DNA from: Paramyrothecium sp. XJ0827
Taxonomy: Eukaryota > Ascomycota > Sordariomycetes > Hypocreales > Stachybotryaceae
NCBI GenBank assembly: GCA_020881915.1
Contig: JAJFPB010000002.1
Span: 1,178,001 to 1,242,000 of the forward strand
Length of the DNA: 64,000 bases
Reading direction: 5' to 3'
Below are positions 21,511-33,862 of the stretch, one piece after another. Each line of letters starts with the position of its first letter. Position 1 is the stretch's first letter. The notes below the pieces were generated by a model. That model ran no database searches and was not told where the DNA came from. It saw only the letters and a list, made by a program, of their open reading frames with translations. The translations under genes were made by a program, and so were the position numbers.

Positions 21511-22549
21511 ATCCCACGCATAGAAGCCAAGATTGGATTCTACCTGCACATCTACTTTGCTCTAACGACTTGCCATGGCTTAGATGATCATAAACTTAGC
21601 ACTAGACTACAGTACTGCAATGACCAAGGTTTCCATACCGGCTTGTTTTGATTGGCTCCACGCGTAGACTTGATTAATCTTTCCAACACGCGCGTGACAA
21701 TAAGTGTACGATAATGAATTATAGGCATTCACTCAACATAATGTGCTGTCGTCTACTTCTTCGATTGTGTTACCATCCCTAGAAGACTCTCGGCCAGTTT
21801 GTAAAATCTGTCCCCGAGCAAACGGCCACTAAGCCAACAAGTCCCATTAGCGGAGTAGAATGGCAATGTGATGGCCTCGTCCGTATCAGAAGGATCATTG
21901 TGTGATTGTGTGATGGTGCGCCTTGCCACCTCTGTTCGAAAGGGAAGCCATTAGTGCCTTGACACGAAACTGAGCGGCGAGACATACTGGATCTCATGAC
22001 CAACAATCGTCGGATATTACGAGTCACATGACCCCACCACTTTGGTGAGCATTGTGACAGCGCCTCGCAGCATTGGACAGCGGCCAAATCTCGATGCAAG
22101 TCATCTCTTATTCCTTTGCTCCTGGTAAGATTGCACAGTTCAGTTATGATCACAGACCGTCTCAAGCTAAACCTGACATAGGGTGACCCAGCTTGAAGAA
22201 CCGCCGAAAAGGCAAGGACGAGCTCGCAGCTAGTAACGCAGCAAAGCCATAGATTCGCCATGCTGTCTGTTGTGCTGTTCCCCGACCGGCCGAGTCCGCA
22301 CACGAGCTTGAACGAAGCGTGTTGATGTTCAACTTTGCAGGAATCCTGGCTAGCTTTCATGCTCACGGGACGCATTTCGACTCGGTTGACTACGACATCC
22401 CGCGGGCCAAAGCAAGCGATCTGGATGTCCCCATTAAACTGCATTCCACATGGTCACCAGCCACCTTGGCTGACCAATATCCCGCACATCAAAGCCACTT
22501 GAGCGTTTCTTTCCGAGTTTGAAGCTTGATTTATGCATGAAGCATCGAT
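21511..22549. other. Region without a supported gene
   Basis: A 221-codon open stretch on the minus strand (21779-22444) has no recognisable motif and an unusual composition, so it is not called. Nothing else stands out. Confidence 0.45.
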
Positions 22550-23143
22550 TCATACGTGGCATCCTTCTGGACTCAAGCATTCTAGCGGCTCATACTCGTC
22601 GTCATCGGATTCGTTCCGAGCGATAGACGCAGTTCCAGCAGTGATAGGTTGATTTTGAAGCCTTTCCTACCTCCAAAGAAAGCCAAGGGCTCTGCTAATC
22701 GCCTTCGCCTTTCCATCAAGAATTCTCGGCCTTTCGACGTCTTGGGCAATGAATTTAGCCACATCTGACAAGCTTACGTATGAGAGTGCTATGCAGTACC
22801 GGCAATCGTCGACTGAGAATACTCCCATGTCGCATACGATACCATGACTTCGATCCAAATGCGGAAGACGGGGAGATTGAACGACGCCGAACGAAATCGC
22901 AGCAGCCGCATCTCGCAAGCTCTTCATGAGGTGTAAGGTGACACCGCTATGGCGACAAGCACGTTATCATGAAGCAGAGCGATTGCCGGGTTTTGAAAGC
23001 GAGGCAATGACTTTTTCTTGGAAATGGGAATCTGTCTTGTCACGAGGTCCTAGATAGACCAAACAACCTGAAGTTAAGCGAACTGCCTGATAGGAAAATG
23101 CTCTGACCTCTCTACCCAATAAGTACAAGACACTATTTTACAT
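22550..23143 (-). pseudogene. Decayed gene of unknown family
   Basis: A single minus-strand frame of about 198 codons reads as protein-like sequence with only four internal stops. One is near the 5' end at 23138-23140, two are adjacent at 22964-22969 and one is at 22667-22669. The segments include LVYLGPRDKTDSHFQEKV, FGVVQSPRLPHLDRSHG, VCDMGVFSVDDCRYC and a final acidic ESDDDEYEPLECLSPEG before a TGA. The stops could have arisen by C-to-T change from CAA, CGA or CAG, as repeat-induced point mutation or cytosine deamination would produce. No family is recognised. A real gene with several short introns cannot be excluded. Confidence 0.4.
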
Positions 23144-23384
23144 TGGTGTGCAGACAATAATATCGTCTTGATTTAGGACAAATCAACGGCAAAAACGTCA
23201 AAGCCAATCTATGAAACAGTATAGGCTCTCATGGCACCATCACGACCGATCAATCAATGAATAAGTGAGCTGCAACTGGCCGAAGAAATATGAACAAGTG
23301 TTTCCGCCTCGTACCAAATGCATTGACAACACAGAATAATCGCCTCCTCCCATGAATACTAAATTTGGCAGATCTCGGCAACTC

Positions 23385-24929
23385 TCAGGAGTTCACAATG
23401 CGGATGCCCTCGGAGAACTGTGTTTGCTTTATGTTCATATCCACAAGTGACTTGGCTGCCGTAGTATTCTTGTAGAGGTAAATGTCGCTCAGTGTGACAC
23501 GCTTCACCATTGCGTCTGAACTGTAACCCTGGATGTAGCCATCCCTTGACCCAAGTTTGCGTGCTTTGACGTTTCTCACGGTGACATCCTCAATAGGTCC
23601 CACCCCACTCCCACCTTCTGCGATGTGAATGGCGAGCCAGGCTGCGCGCCCACCGGGACTGCCACCGAGGTCCTCGATGATGATGTTTTCAAATAGAATG
23701 TTGCTGGCCTTCTTCTTGCCGAATAAGTGATGAACGCCTATGCCAACGCCAGCGTAGTAGACTACACTATTGCGGAAACGAACGTTGTCTTGGTTTTCGT
23801 GAACGCCCTGGCCAATCTTATAGCCGTAGCAGAGGGTCCAAGCAAAGCAGTCCTCGAAGAGCACATCGTGCTGCTCGCGGGGCGGATATGGGTACGGAAC
23901 GGTCGTTCCGACTTTGTATAGCCAAGTCTTGGCCGAGAAGCTGTCGTCGTTGGCAATCGCGATGGCGCGCCTCACCTTGACGCGAGTAGACTCAACTACA
24001 TCGATTCCGTCGTTCTGCGTGACGTCAAATCGATCGAGGATTTTAATGTTGGTCAAGGTGGCGTTCTCGACTTGGATAGGGACCACCGCCCAGAAAGAGC
24101 TGTCTCGGACCAGGATGCCGTCGGCACGAAAGTTCGTCGTCCCAACAGGAACCAGCAGGTCCGCCATGTATTTGTTTTTGCGAGTATTGTACCCGTTGCC
24201 GTCAATCGTGCCACGGCCAAAGACCTTGATATCAGTCGAGTCGAATTCCGTCTGGATCCACCATGTGCCCTCGTGCAAGTCTGATTTACGGAAGAGAGTT
24301 TTGTAATCGGCCGGGTTGCCCGTGAATCGCAAAACCGAACCGCCTGCCAGGTACAAAGACGTTTGGGAACGAATCATGAGATTACCAACGAGGTAAAGCC
24401 CTGCTGGCACGTAGACAATGCTCCCCGGAACCTTGCCTGCAGCGTCCAAGGCGGCTTGTATGCCTTTGGTAACGGAGACGCCTGAATTGTCTGCACCATA
24501 GTCAAGCACGTTGTAAATGCCTTGTCCTTTGCTTTTTGGTGCGTTCTTCTCCTTGGGATCGGACATGACCACGAATTCCTTCATGTTATTGATCTTGATT
24601 ATAAGATAATGCGCTTTCTTGTTGATAAACACCAGCTGGTTTCCTTCCACCCGGGCTTTGATAGGAACATTTTCGGGGGATATTCTGTAAGATTTGATGG
24701 ACTGTTGGGTCAAGGCCTCGATGCGAATCTCGTTTTCCACGTCCTCATCCATGGAAAAATGGACATAGTCATACCGAGCATAGTTGACTGTGTGCATGTG
24801 GACGCCATTGACGCGGAGAGAAAAGTGCGGCGACTTCTTGTAAATGCTTGGACGCGGATAGCTGATGGCGTCGCAGCTAACCCCAACTATCAGAAGAGAC
24901 AGCAGGGCAAGAATACCGCTGAAATGCAT
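23385..24929 (-). CDS. Secreted pectin-lyase-fold (GH28-like) protein
   Basis: 514 residues in one exon. The start is placed at 24929, because the sequence then opens with a clear signal peptide (MHFSGILALLSLLIVGVSC); 13 extra codons are possible upstream. After a beta-rich N-terminal domain of about 130 residues comes a right-handed parallel beta-helix. It has the opening NVLDYGADNSGVSVTKGIQ typical of pectate-lyase-superfamily/GH28 proteins, then VYVPAGLYLVGNL, GTIDGNGY, and a paired-acid region NDGIDVVES ... ANDDSF. The usual GH28 GHG and RIK signatures are not obvious, so the substrate may be something other than polygalacturonan. Extracellular polysaccharide degradation is likely; the exact enzyme class is not resolved. 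Confidence 0.85.
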   Translation of the reverse strand: MHFSGILALLSLLIVGVSCDAISYPRPSIYKKSPHFSLRVNGVHMHTVNYARYDYVHFSMDEDVENEIRIEALTQQSIKSYRISPENVPIKARVEGNQLVFINKKAHYLIIKINNMKEFVVMSDPKEKNAPKSKGQGIYNVLDYGADNSGVSVTKGIQAALDAAGKVPGSIVYVPAGLYLVGNLMIRSQTSLYLAGGSVLRFTGNPADYKTLFRKSDLHEGTWWIQTEFDSTDIKVFGRGTIDGNGYNTRKNKYMADLLVPVGTTNFRADGILVRDSSFWAVVPIQVENATLTNIKILDRFDVTQNDGIDVVESTRVKVRRAIAIANDDSFSAKTWLYKVGTTVPYPYPPREQHDVLFEDCFAWTLCYGYKIGQGVHENQDNVRFRNSVVYYAGVGIGVHHLFGKKKASNILFENIIIEDLGGSPGGRAAWLAIHIAEGGSGVGPIEDVTVRNVKARKLGSRDGYIQGYSSDAMVKRVTLSDIYLYKNTTAAKSLVDMNIKQTQFSEGIRIVNS

Positions 24930-26147
24930 GACGGTCGTGTTGAGGTTGATGAATGGTGATGATGGCAAGGTAGATGGAGAACCTGCAAGAAAGGGGTGTG
25001 GAATTTACTTGGGGCTCTCCCTTTTTGGAGGGATGATCTGCCTTGTCGCACTGATTTTCCTTCTCCAAATTAGTGGCGGTTGAGTCTCCTTTATGGCCTG
25101 ACGGTAACGTTGCAAAACGACATACAATAGGCTATTACCATCGGAACCCTGTACCTAAATCCTTCCAATTCCCTCAGGTGCTCAATTGGCTTCTAGACTA
25201 CTACGGTAAACTAGGTCATGCGTAGTATTTCAAGGATCTGAAGTATATATAGAACATGACAGGCCCCACTCAGACACTACAATTTATTAATAACAAACCT
25301 CGAGAATTTCGTGTTCAAGTTTCAAGGGAAGAAATGTCCCCCTTTTGACAGCCGAATATTCCGCTCCGTCTCGATTCCATTTGACCCTTTGTGAAGTCAC
25401 ACCCTAGACGATAATTGCCACAAGTAATGACATGCAGAGAGTGCTAGCGAGCGAGCATGATCGCAGGGTGGTCCCGCATAAGCATCTCGGTAAGAGTCTT
25501 GCATCATAGATGAAGACGACTCAGAACAACAAGTAATACCAGGGACCCTATGGCCTCTAGCAATTACGATGTAAATATTCCTAAAATTATCGAACATAAA
25601 ACGGGAGCACATCCTAGAAGACAGCATTGGCAGTGCCTCATCAGAAAGTCAGTCCTGAGAGAACTGTCTGTCCATCGCGACTCATACGACCGAAACTTGA
25701 ACTCATGTTTCTCTCGGATGTTAGTGAGGTAAATTCCAGCGCTGGCGCGCAGTCTGACGACATAATGCTGATTCACTACCAAGTACAGAGTACCAGAGAC
25801 AATGATGTGTATCACTTGGAGCTACTCCGTCGACATTTGGTCACCGCGCAAAAGCTGGCTCGGTTTGCCAACAATAACGACGAACCAGTCGCTTGAATAG
25901 TTCGGGACGTGGCTTGAGAATAAGACCCTATTCGTCGCATTCCTCAGTCGAATACAAGTTCGTCTTCGGGAAAGATGCCGACGGCAAACGAATCACTCCA
26001 GGACCGTGAATGCGAAGCTCAGGTTAAGCGGTTTCGTTTGAGCGGCCAGGTAGAATATTTTCATACATTTTATAATATTTATATCTAAGAATGAGAGCAT
26101 GCAGCATTCTCACTGCGCTAATACTTCCAATTTCTTCCAATTTCTCC
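24930..26147. other. Region without a supported gene
   Basis: Contains the promoter of the GH28-like gene. A TATATATAG-like box occurs near 25245. Short open frames on both strands at 25564-25896 have no recognisable content. Confidence 0.45.
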
Positions 26148-27818
26148 CTACACGTCATGCAATGTCTCCGAGCTTTCTCGACTGCCAGCTCGATCCGCTG
26201 ACTGCGAAGTGCTTGTCATCTGCCGACCTTGCGCAGTGTATTCTGTCGGATCACGCTCTTCGTCCTTTTCTCTTTCTTCCTCCGTCTCTTCGGTCGGAGC
26301 AAACTTGCTCCTAATTCTAATCTTCTTCCCGTACTTGTAAAACAGGAATGGGATTACGGCCAGAACAGTCGCCACACCACCGATCAAACTCCCGCCGCCG
26401 CCAACGCCTAGAGCAGAGAACATTTGATTGGTGAACAGGGGTGCTGCAGCTCCGCAAGCAGACCGGGCCACCGTATTGGCTGCGATGGCTGAAGCTGCAT
26501 ACATCGAATACGTGTCGACGAGATAGTTGAGGTAGCCAACAAAGATGAGGAGCAAGGATGTTGACAAAAAGACGCCAGCAAGCGTTGGAACGATCCAATG
26601 GATAGAACTGCAAGCTGTTAGATCACGGCAAACGCAAATGAGGGGGTTTGCTTACTTGAATTCCGCTGTCCAAGCAAACCAGAACATGGTGACGGCAAAG
26701 CCAACACCACCAACCATTGTCATTGGCAGCCTGTCTTCAGGCTCGAGCTTTTTCCCACTTTCGGACTTTTTTCTCTGTCTTCGAGTATCAAAGACAACAA
26801 GAATTCCGCCAAGCACAGCACCAAACACGGTGCCGATCAATGGAAGCTCTCCAACTCCGGAGTTCCACCCACGTTTCTCCTGGAAGACAATTGGGTAAAT
26901 ACTAAAAAGCATATACAATAGGCAGTACACGACACTCATGTAGATAGCGACCAAGAAAGAGATGGTGTCGAAGAGGATGACCCACGGCCGTGTCAAAGCA
27001 ACCTTGTACAAGTCCATCAATGTACGATTCTGCACCTCGGCCGGGGCCTTAACGTGTTCGTATCCAGCTATCTTCGCCTTGCGAATCCGTTTGGCCTTCG
27101 AAACAAGTATCCGAGACCCAAGGGTTTCGGGGATGGTTAACATGAGGATCGCCGTACCACCTCCCAACCAAAGAAGTACGTAAAAGCACCATCTCCAGTC
27201 CTTCTTCAGTTCAAGAAAGCCGCCGACAACTGGTCCGAGCGCTGGTCCAATCCAGACCATTGTCGAGAAGCCTGCCATTGCGTTACCTCGCTCAAGCGGG
27301 TTCCAAAGGTCGGCCAATACTCCCGGCGCATTGCTGAGAGGTGCCGATACGAACGTGCCCGACAAAAATCTGCCAACGAGCAAACTACCAAAGTTGGGTG
27401 CAAAGGCGCAAAGAAAATTGAAGGCAATGTACAGCAGAAACGTGATGTAGAATACCCAACGTCGTCCATATTCCTCGCTTGCAGGGGCAGCAAGCAGTGG
27501 TCCAGCGACGTAACCCAGAAGAAACAGTGTTATCGTCAAGCCGGCAGCCTCTCTTGAAACATTGAAAGACTCCGAAATGGAGACTAGGCAGCCGCTAGGT
27601 GCACTGGAAGCAAAAGTCGCATTCAGAACGAGAAGAACGGCGCAGATGGTGATGCAAACCCGTCGAGGTATAGACCAGTTGTGCGGATTTTCGACGTCAT
27701 TTGGCTCGAAGTCGACAAGTCCTTCGTCGTTCAGATAGGGGGGCCTGTCATGCTTCAAGTCCTGAGTTCGATACGGCTTGTTCACCGGCCTTGATAATAT
27801 CCGCTTCAAAGATGTCAT
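26148..27818 (-). CDS. MFS transporter, DHA1 (drug/polyamine) type
   Basis: Plasma-membrane proton antiporter-type permease of the fungal DHA1 family. Exons are 27818-26656 and 26607-26148 with a 48-nt intron (GTAAGC...TTGCAG); 540 residues. An ATG 14 codons upstream (27860) is an alternative start with a poorer context. The N-terminal signature NPHNWSIPRRV before helix 1 and the loop SEEYGRRW between helices 2 and 3 are typical of this family, as is DLWNPLERGNAMAGF. About 12 hydrophobic helices are readable. The last 60 residues are a charged cytoplasmic tail rich in Glu and Ser. Substrates in the family are drugs, polyamines or small toxins; none can be assigned here. It is 4 kb from the M20 peptidase, so a link with the PKS region is weak. 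Confidence 0.9.
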
Positions 27819-29115
27819 GGTGGGCGGTGATGATAAGTGTGCAAGAATCGTCTCTTGCATTCCCGACTACATGGCATTTATTATTCTCCTGGCACTCTTG
27901 CACCTTACCAACCCGCGCCATTCCCACAGTTCAGCGAACCCACAGTTCCAAATCCCCGGGATAGAAGGAAAGTAAAACCGACACCAATTGTGATTCTCCG
28001 GGGAAGCCATGACGTGTGGTGGCCGATGTTAGCTCGGAAATAACGGACATTTCCTTAGGCGCCGCCCCTCATGATTGGTGTTGACGTCAAAGAACTAGCG
28101 ACATCCGGGCCTAATGTGTGAAGATGGATGACGATCCATCGAGCACTTGTCAGTTCCACGGCTTGCTCGGCACGTTAGCAAGATTGCTAGTCATTAGTTC
28201 TCAGCTGCATTATTAATGTAAGGAGTCGAATGAAGTCGTGTCCCGAGATAGACTGTCACGTCAGTTGCGGTATGCTTGGAGCGGATTTTAGCTGTTCCGA
28301 GAAGAAACCCAAGCAACGGATCTAGGCTCAAAATCTGGATATTACCCAATTGGGCTGCTCGAGACACCACATCTCCACAGTTCTCACCCAGCGCCTCTCC
28401 TATTTTCTTGCCATTTAGGCGTTATTTTCTTCTCTCCTTTCAGCCAATTGACTTTACATCCAATCTGTTTCGACTACTCCCATGTTTATACACTCACTCA
28501 TCCTGTAAATAACATATGCATAAAGACGGTCTTTGTCCTAGCTCATGATGCTCAACGCTTCGGAGAGATGCGCATAAGACACGAGCTCGATGGTTTTGCT
28601 TTCTATAACATGACGTGGCGTAAGTCCTGCATCCGTCATTATCGCTGTGCCATTACCCGACCATCGAAATAGCGACCTTACGGTGATCTACAAACAGTGA
28701 TCTCGGACTTTATATCCTTTAAAACCTAAGCTCTTGACTTTATTGTTGGCGTTTTAGTGGCCTCATTAGTGGATACTATTGTCAACCCGATTTCGATGAG
28801 TACAAGACGATACTAGCGTCCATGTGCGAACCCTTAAAGAAGCGAGCCCCAAACCAAGTTTGTAATACCTCTAGCGCTAAACAGTAGACAAGGTTGATCT
28901 TCAGATTCTGGCTAACAGCTAATTGGGAACTCCCCCAGGTCTTGATCACTGATCGCGACAGAAAGTGGATCAACGACTTCTGGCAAGAGCCCTCACAACA
29001 GCTAAGAACGCGCGTGATCCTCACAACATCATAGCACTCAGCTAGGAATGTCCAGATCATATCAACAAACTAGATCCTGAAAGCCGCCCGTGGATACATT
29101 TTTCGCTAACTGTCA
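27819..29115. other. Region without a supported gene
   Basis: Relatively AT-rich sequence with many stops on all frames. Only the proximal MFS promoter is expected. No intact repeat or transposase was recognised. Confidence 0.45.
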
Positions 29116-29713
29116 ATGCTCATTGGCCATCAGCACTTCCAGCGTTCACTCGTCTCTCAACAAGGCTTACGTTACCTCCCTTCGCTACACGCAAGCAACA
29201 TACCAACGCTCGTCGTGCCCACTGGGCAGTTTGTATTAACGAACGAGTCAGCTCGCCAGTTCATCAAGCAGAGACCGGGATAACCGCTAGGGCTGGTCAA
29301 GAAGTATGGCAGATCGATATATCTGCGAAATGGCGCCACTTTCGAAACCGTTCAAGACAACATACGCTTCGAGATACGCAACCAGAAGGACGGAATGCGC
29401 GGCAACCTTTTTGCTGCCCGTGATGACTTGGAGAACGACCACGCCAAAGCCACAATGAAGGAGGACTGCCGATAAAACCTTACTAGCCTCCGCATCGCAT
29501 TAGACGATTTCAATGAAGACAAGGAGAAGTAGACAATCCGCTTCCTGCTCACATCAAATCCCTTGCTAAGGCTGAAGCGATCCCCTCCAATCGTCTTTCT
29601 AAGAAAATCGATGACCCCGAGCTCAAGAAAGCATTCGAATTTCGAAAAGCCTTGGCTCGAAGGTCGATGAGGAGGCCAAGACGGACCACAAATACTATCT
29701 CCTACGGTCGTAG
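29116..29713 (+). pseudogene. Decayed gene of unknown family
   Basis: An ATG at 29116 opens a protein-like frame (MLIGHQHFQRSLVSQQ, then NIPTLVVPTGQFVLTNESA, VKKYGRSIYLRNGATFETV). It is interrupted by TAA at 29281-29283 and 29473-29475. After TAG at 29530-29532 the coding character moves one base over (AHIKSLAKAEAIPSNRLSKK, DDPELKKAFEFRKA). It then moves again to a frame ending DHKYYLLRS at TAG 29711-29713. Two nonsense changes and two frameshifts in 200 codons mark a dead gene. The family is not recognised. The surrounding DNA is also degenerate, so it may be a remnant of a former transposon cargo or of a lost host gene. Confidence 0.6.
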
Positions 29714-31305
29714 AGCCGGCAGTAAGTATTGAGGCGCCGGGACGGGCTCGCAGGGACGAAACATCCTGTCAGAACACTCAAAACGGCGACTATTCCAGCC
29801 CCCGGTGCTGTAGATGACTATATACGAGCCGCTGCTCCCTCGTAGCTAAGTCTCTTCGGAGATTGATTTATAGTCGCTTGACCCCATAGCGCTCTTCACT
29901 CTGATCCGGCAACCCGGCCTCTGACACCTCGGCCTCCCACAGTCCAGCATCGTACCACGCTGTACGCGTCTTTTATTGCCAAGTGCCTTTCCTTATGTGC
30001 ATTGTCACATGACACTACCTTTCTTTTATCTTTCCGTACATCCATAAAATTGGAACGGTGTATGCACGCTGTTTCGTCCACAGCTACACCACGAGCCACA
30101 TCGTTCTTCCAGTCGCGAAAAGCCTTTTCATTGTGGGAGGGGCCGGCGTGATGCAGAGTACGTAGACTGCGGCCAAAACGGCGCCAAGATCACCAAACCC
30201 GGATTTATGATTCTATCAAAGCTTACTTTACTACAACTTCGAAGATCCATATTAAGTTACAATTGTTGTCCAATGCCGCCACCACAAGTTCCCTGGCTCT
30301 CGAAATGTCCACGGGGCTCCCTGTGCCCCGTCGCAAGCTAGTTTGACGCGACAACAACATCGTCACGCAAGTGCCTCGGTTGGCTAACCCTGTGAGCTCT
30401 TGGATTTTTTCAATCATGCTACATTGCGCGGCTCTGGCAGAAGCAGGTCTCATCGCACACCGGCGCATATGGATTCTATCAGAACCACCCCGCACCTGGA
30501 GATGGATTCATTCTACGATGCCGTCTGATTATCGAATCTAGCGAATTTACTTCACGATCTCCTCTTTAAGAAACTAATGTTAGCCTCCTCAGCAACAGGC
30601 CAAGAAGATGCTAAAGATCATACAACTAAATATCAGCAATAGAAACGCTGCACCAGCATAAAAGCCACCTAAGAAATGATGTTTCGTTTTTCAAATGCAT
30701 ATCACGGGCCTACAACCCACCACATGCGGTCCCATGGCTTAAATGTACGTTACTGGCGAAGTTAATTGTTGAACCGCAGGGGACTTGCATAAGTCACTGT
30801 TGTAGTAAATCGACCCTGCCCCCTAGAATTGAAGAATGCATTGGTGCTGCTAAAGCCTTGATGCTTTCAAGTTCGCCTACCGATAACTTGAAGCTGACCC
30901 CGTTAGATCCCGGAACGAGGGCGCTGAGATAACAGACAATAGCAGCATTCACAAAACAGGGAATGCTGTAAGCTTAGGGCCTCGAATATTCTTATTTTTG
31001 TCCCAAAAAGTAGGCCCTGCAAAGACACTCGTTATTGCATGAGACAAGCTAGTTGCCCGGCGCGCCTCAAACGACTTCACATGACTTTCACGAAACATGC
31101 GCCTTGGGCATCCCACCCATAATCTCACAAGTGGTTTTCTTTCCCCTCACCACCCGTACCGAGGCCTGTCTTGGGCCAGCAGGTGAACAGCTACCAGTTT
31201 ACAGGACGTTTGAGCTGCCCGTGAAGAAGAGTTTATTGATTTTCTGTCACACCACTCGGCTGATGTGGAGGGCTACTTATACTGGTTCCCTTCTCAATCT
31301 TTTGT
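29714..31305. other. Region without a supported gene
   Basis: Stop-rich sequence on all frames, continuing the degenerate character of the segment to the left. No repeats long enough to name and no gene motif were seen. Confidence 0.45.
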
Positions 31306-33128
31306 CTAGATGCTGGCAGCATCGAAGTTGCGAATGAAGTCGTAATAGAACTGGGCCATGACCAAATGATCTTTCATAAGTACTCGCTCATCAACCGTGT
31401 GAATGTTCAACGAAGCTCCTTCGGCACTAGGAGTCCAGCGGTATATGTTCGGGGTCAGGTCTGTTGTAATTTTAGTACCTATACATTGATTGACGGCGGC
31501 AGGTTCAAGACTCACTCAAGTAATGACGAGTATCGGTGTTTCCTGTCATAGTCTGGCCGACAGGTACAACGACACCATCAAAAGCAAAGGTGTTCTGGAT
31601 TGTGCCGGAGAAAATGTCCCAGACGGCTCCGCTTGTTGGTGATACGGGTGCAATCTGTGTCTTCTGCTGCGTCGTCAAGGTAAGAGTGTTGTTGTAATCC
31701 ACCTCGTAGGCGGGCTGGAATAAGTTAACAGGTTCCATGCTGGCCGCATATTTCTTGTAGTCATTGTCACCCTCGAAGGCCTTGACCGAAATATTGTACT
31801 TTGATACAACATCTTTGATCGCTGCGACAACTTTGTGCTGCACAGCCTCCGCGCTTCCTTCTTGAGGGGCGATTCGATAGTTGACACCAAGTTTGACGAC
31901 TTCAGGCATGGCATTGATCTTTTGCCCGCCGCTGATGAAGTCAACGGCTTGAGAGGTTTGAATCATGAAGTTCGCCATGCGGTCGAGCTTGGCCACTTTT
32001 TGGGCCACGCCATCCAAGTCGCCTTTCTTCAATAGGTCGGTTATTTCGGAGTGAGCGTCGGGCGAATACCGCGCCTGGCAAACCAAATGATTATAAACGG
32101 GCCCGTTTTCAATGACTTTGGGCTCAAAAGGGTGGGCTTCAAGAGCAGCCACAATTTCTGCCATGATGCCAATGCCAGTGTGAGGGAACGGGATGCTAGA
32201 ATGGCCACCAGTGGTGTCCAGCTGGAACCAGATATCCACATGACCTTTCTCAGTGACGCCAGGCAGGGCATATAGTGTGTTTCCAAGGAGTTGCTGGCCG
32301 ACTCCGCCTTCATCTAGAATCACGGCAAGTCCATTGTCACCGTATTCCTTCGTCAAGTACTCGCCAATTGAGGCCGCGCCACGGTAGCCTGAGCACTCTT
32401 CGTCGAAGCCAAAAGCAAGGATGATTGTACGTTTTGGCTTCCAACTTGGGATTGACAAGAGTGCTTCTACGGCAGAGAGCAACGCAGTCATGCTGTTCTT
32501 GTCGTCGGAGGCACCGCGTCCCCACAGCCACTCACCGTCATATACGGCTTCGAAGGGTGGGTGCGTCCATGTGCTTGGATCTGCGACAGGCACAACGTCC
32601 TGGTGGGCTGTAAGCATAGTCGGTTTCAGCGATTTGTCTGAACCTTGAATCGTATAAACGAGCCCAAAGGTGTTTATCTTGGCAGGCGCTGCCCGCTTGT
32701 GTCTGTATTCCGGTTATCTACCGCGCAGGTGCATAGATTCGCTGGCACAAAGCTTACAACAGAGGATAGGTTTGGTCCAGAACCTGGTGAAAATCATAGA
32801 ACGGCGCCCAGCGCTCGTCTTTGTCAAAGGAGCCCAAGTCATCGTAGCAAATTGAGGGGACCCGAACAACGGCCTGATGACGCTCGACTTGCTTGAGGAG
32901 AGCTTCATGAGACGAGAACAGCTCGGTTGCTGAGGGCAGGCCATCGTCGGCAGGCCGAAGAACTGGTGGCAAGTCACAATTGAAGGAAGACGACGATACT
33001 GCCTGGAGCGGTATTTGGCCCGAGGGATTAGCCGCGAATGGGAGGAGAGCGGCAGACACCGGAGAGGATGCGATGAGCAGGGATGCAGCCATCACCGACA
33101 TCGGTGAGGCGGCGTTGAGCGTGAACAT
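31306..33128 (-). CDS. M20 family Gly-X carboxypeptidase (CPS1-like)
   Basis: Zinc carboxypeptidase of the vacuolar Cps1 type, removing C-terminal residues from small peptides. Three exons, 33128-32758, 32702-31516 and 31460-31306, separated by two 55-nt introns, give 570 residues. The N terminus is hydrophobic (SVMAASLLIASSPVSA) and should act as a signal sequence or anchor. Metal and catalytic motifs are present in order: LTAHQDVVPV, WGRGASDDKNS, FGFDEECSG for the catalytic Glu pair, and the late TRHYLNLTPNIYRW segment that brings the last zinc His. Each intron restores a family motif across the junction. It lies just downstream of the PKS on the same strand. Its role could be housekeeping peptide turnover or processing of an amide-linked product; the sequence does not decide. 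Confidence 0.93.
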
Positions 33129-33862
33129 GTTGGCCGTTGAAGCTCGCTTGTGATCCTCACAATGGGAGGATGTTTGGCAAGGTGAAAAGGCTTCGTTGAG
33201 CTGCAGGAACTGTTTTATTTGAATGCTGGTCCACAGAGAATCGCGTCATGCCGCTTGAAGGTGCTCGTTGACGGCGCCCCTGCAGCCGAGTGGATAAGCA
33301 CACTGATCCGCGTGGGGTTTCGGACCAGTGAATTGGTTCTACGCATCCGCAGCCTCGCTCCGTCCCACCCCGGCCGACAAAAGTTCTAACGTTACTCCAA
33401 CACTAACCTTTCTCGTGTGTTCTTTTGTCTGCCCACAAGCAGCCGGGAATAAATGCCGGGCAGATAGAATACGTTACAAGATAAGAGATTCCCCTGCACG
33501 AAGTGCTGCTCACACACCGGAGCCGACGATCGGAGCAACGTTTCCGCGCGTGACGTCTTCACTTACCCGATACTCTTCTACCTCATATAGTAAGGTGTCT
33601 ATCTTCCTTCCAGTATCAGACAAAGTGAACATTGAAATACTGGTGGTAATTCAAACTCGTAGTTCATAAATCCGAAAGTCAATGACATGCTATGAAAACT
33701 CATTACGACAAAGAAAACACGAATCGCTGCAAATGCACACCGCTCTCCAACACCGCTGATCTGCTGTCGCCCCGATTGAGGGCTACCTGTCTCAGCTGCC
33801 ATCAAATCCGTGATATCATACGCCAACATTAACCTCACTCGCTTCGAAAAGACCGCCCCATT
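33129..33862. other. Intergenic region between M20 peptidase and PKS
   Basis: Holds the peptidase promoter and the PKS 3' end. A tRNA-like segment near 33277-33352 has a D-arm-like GCCGAGTGGATAAGC and a stem-loop after it, but no canonical T-loop, so it is not called. No gene supported. Confidence 0.45.

Noticed and set aside
21779..22444. 221-codon open stretch on the minus strand
   Set aside because: No domain, no splice partners and irregular composition; probably chance.
33277..33352. tRNA-like segment with GCCGAGTGGATAAGC and a 10-bp stem-loop
   Set aside because: No TTCRA T-loop and no closing acceptor stem; at best a decayed tRNA relic.
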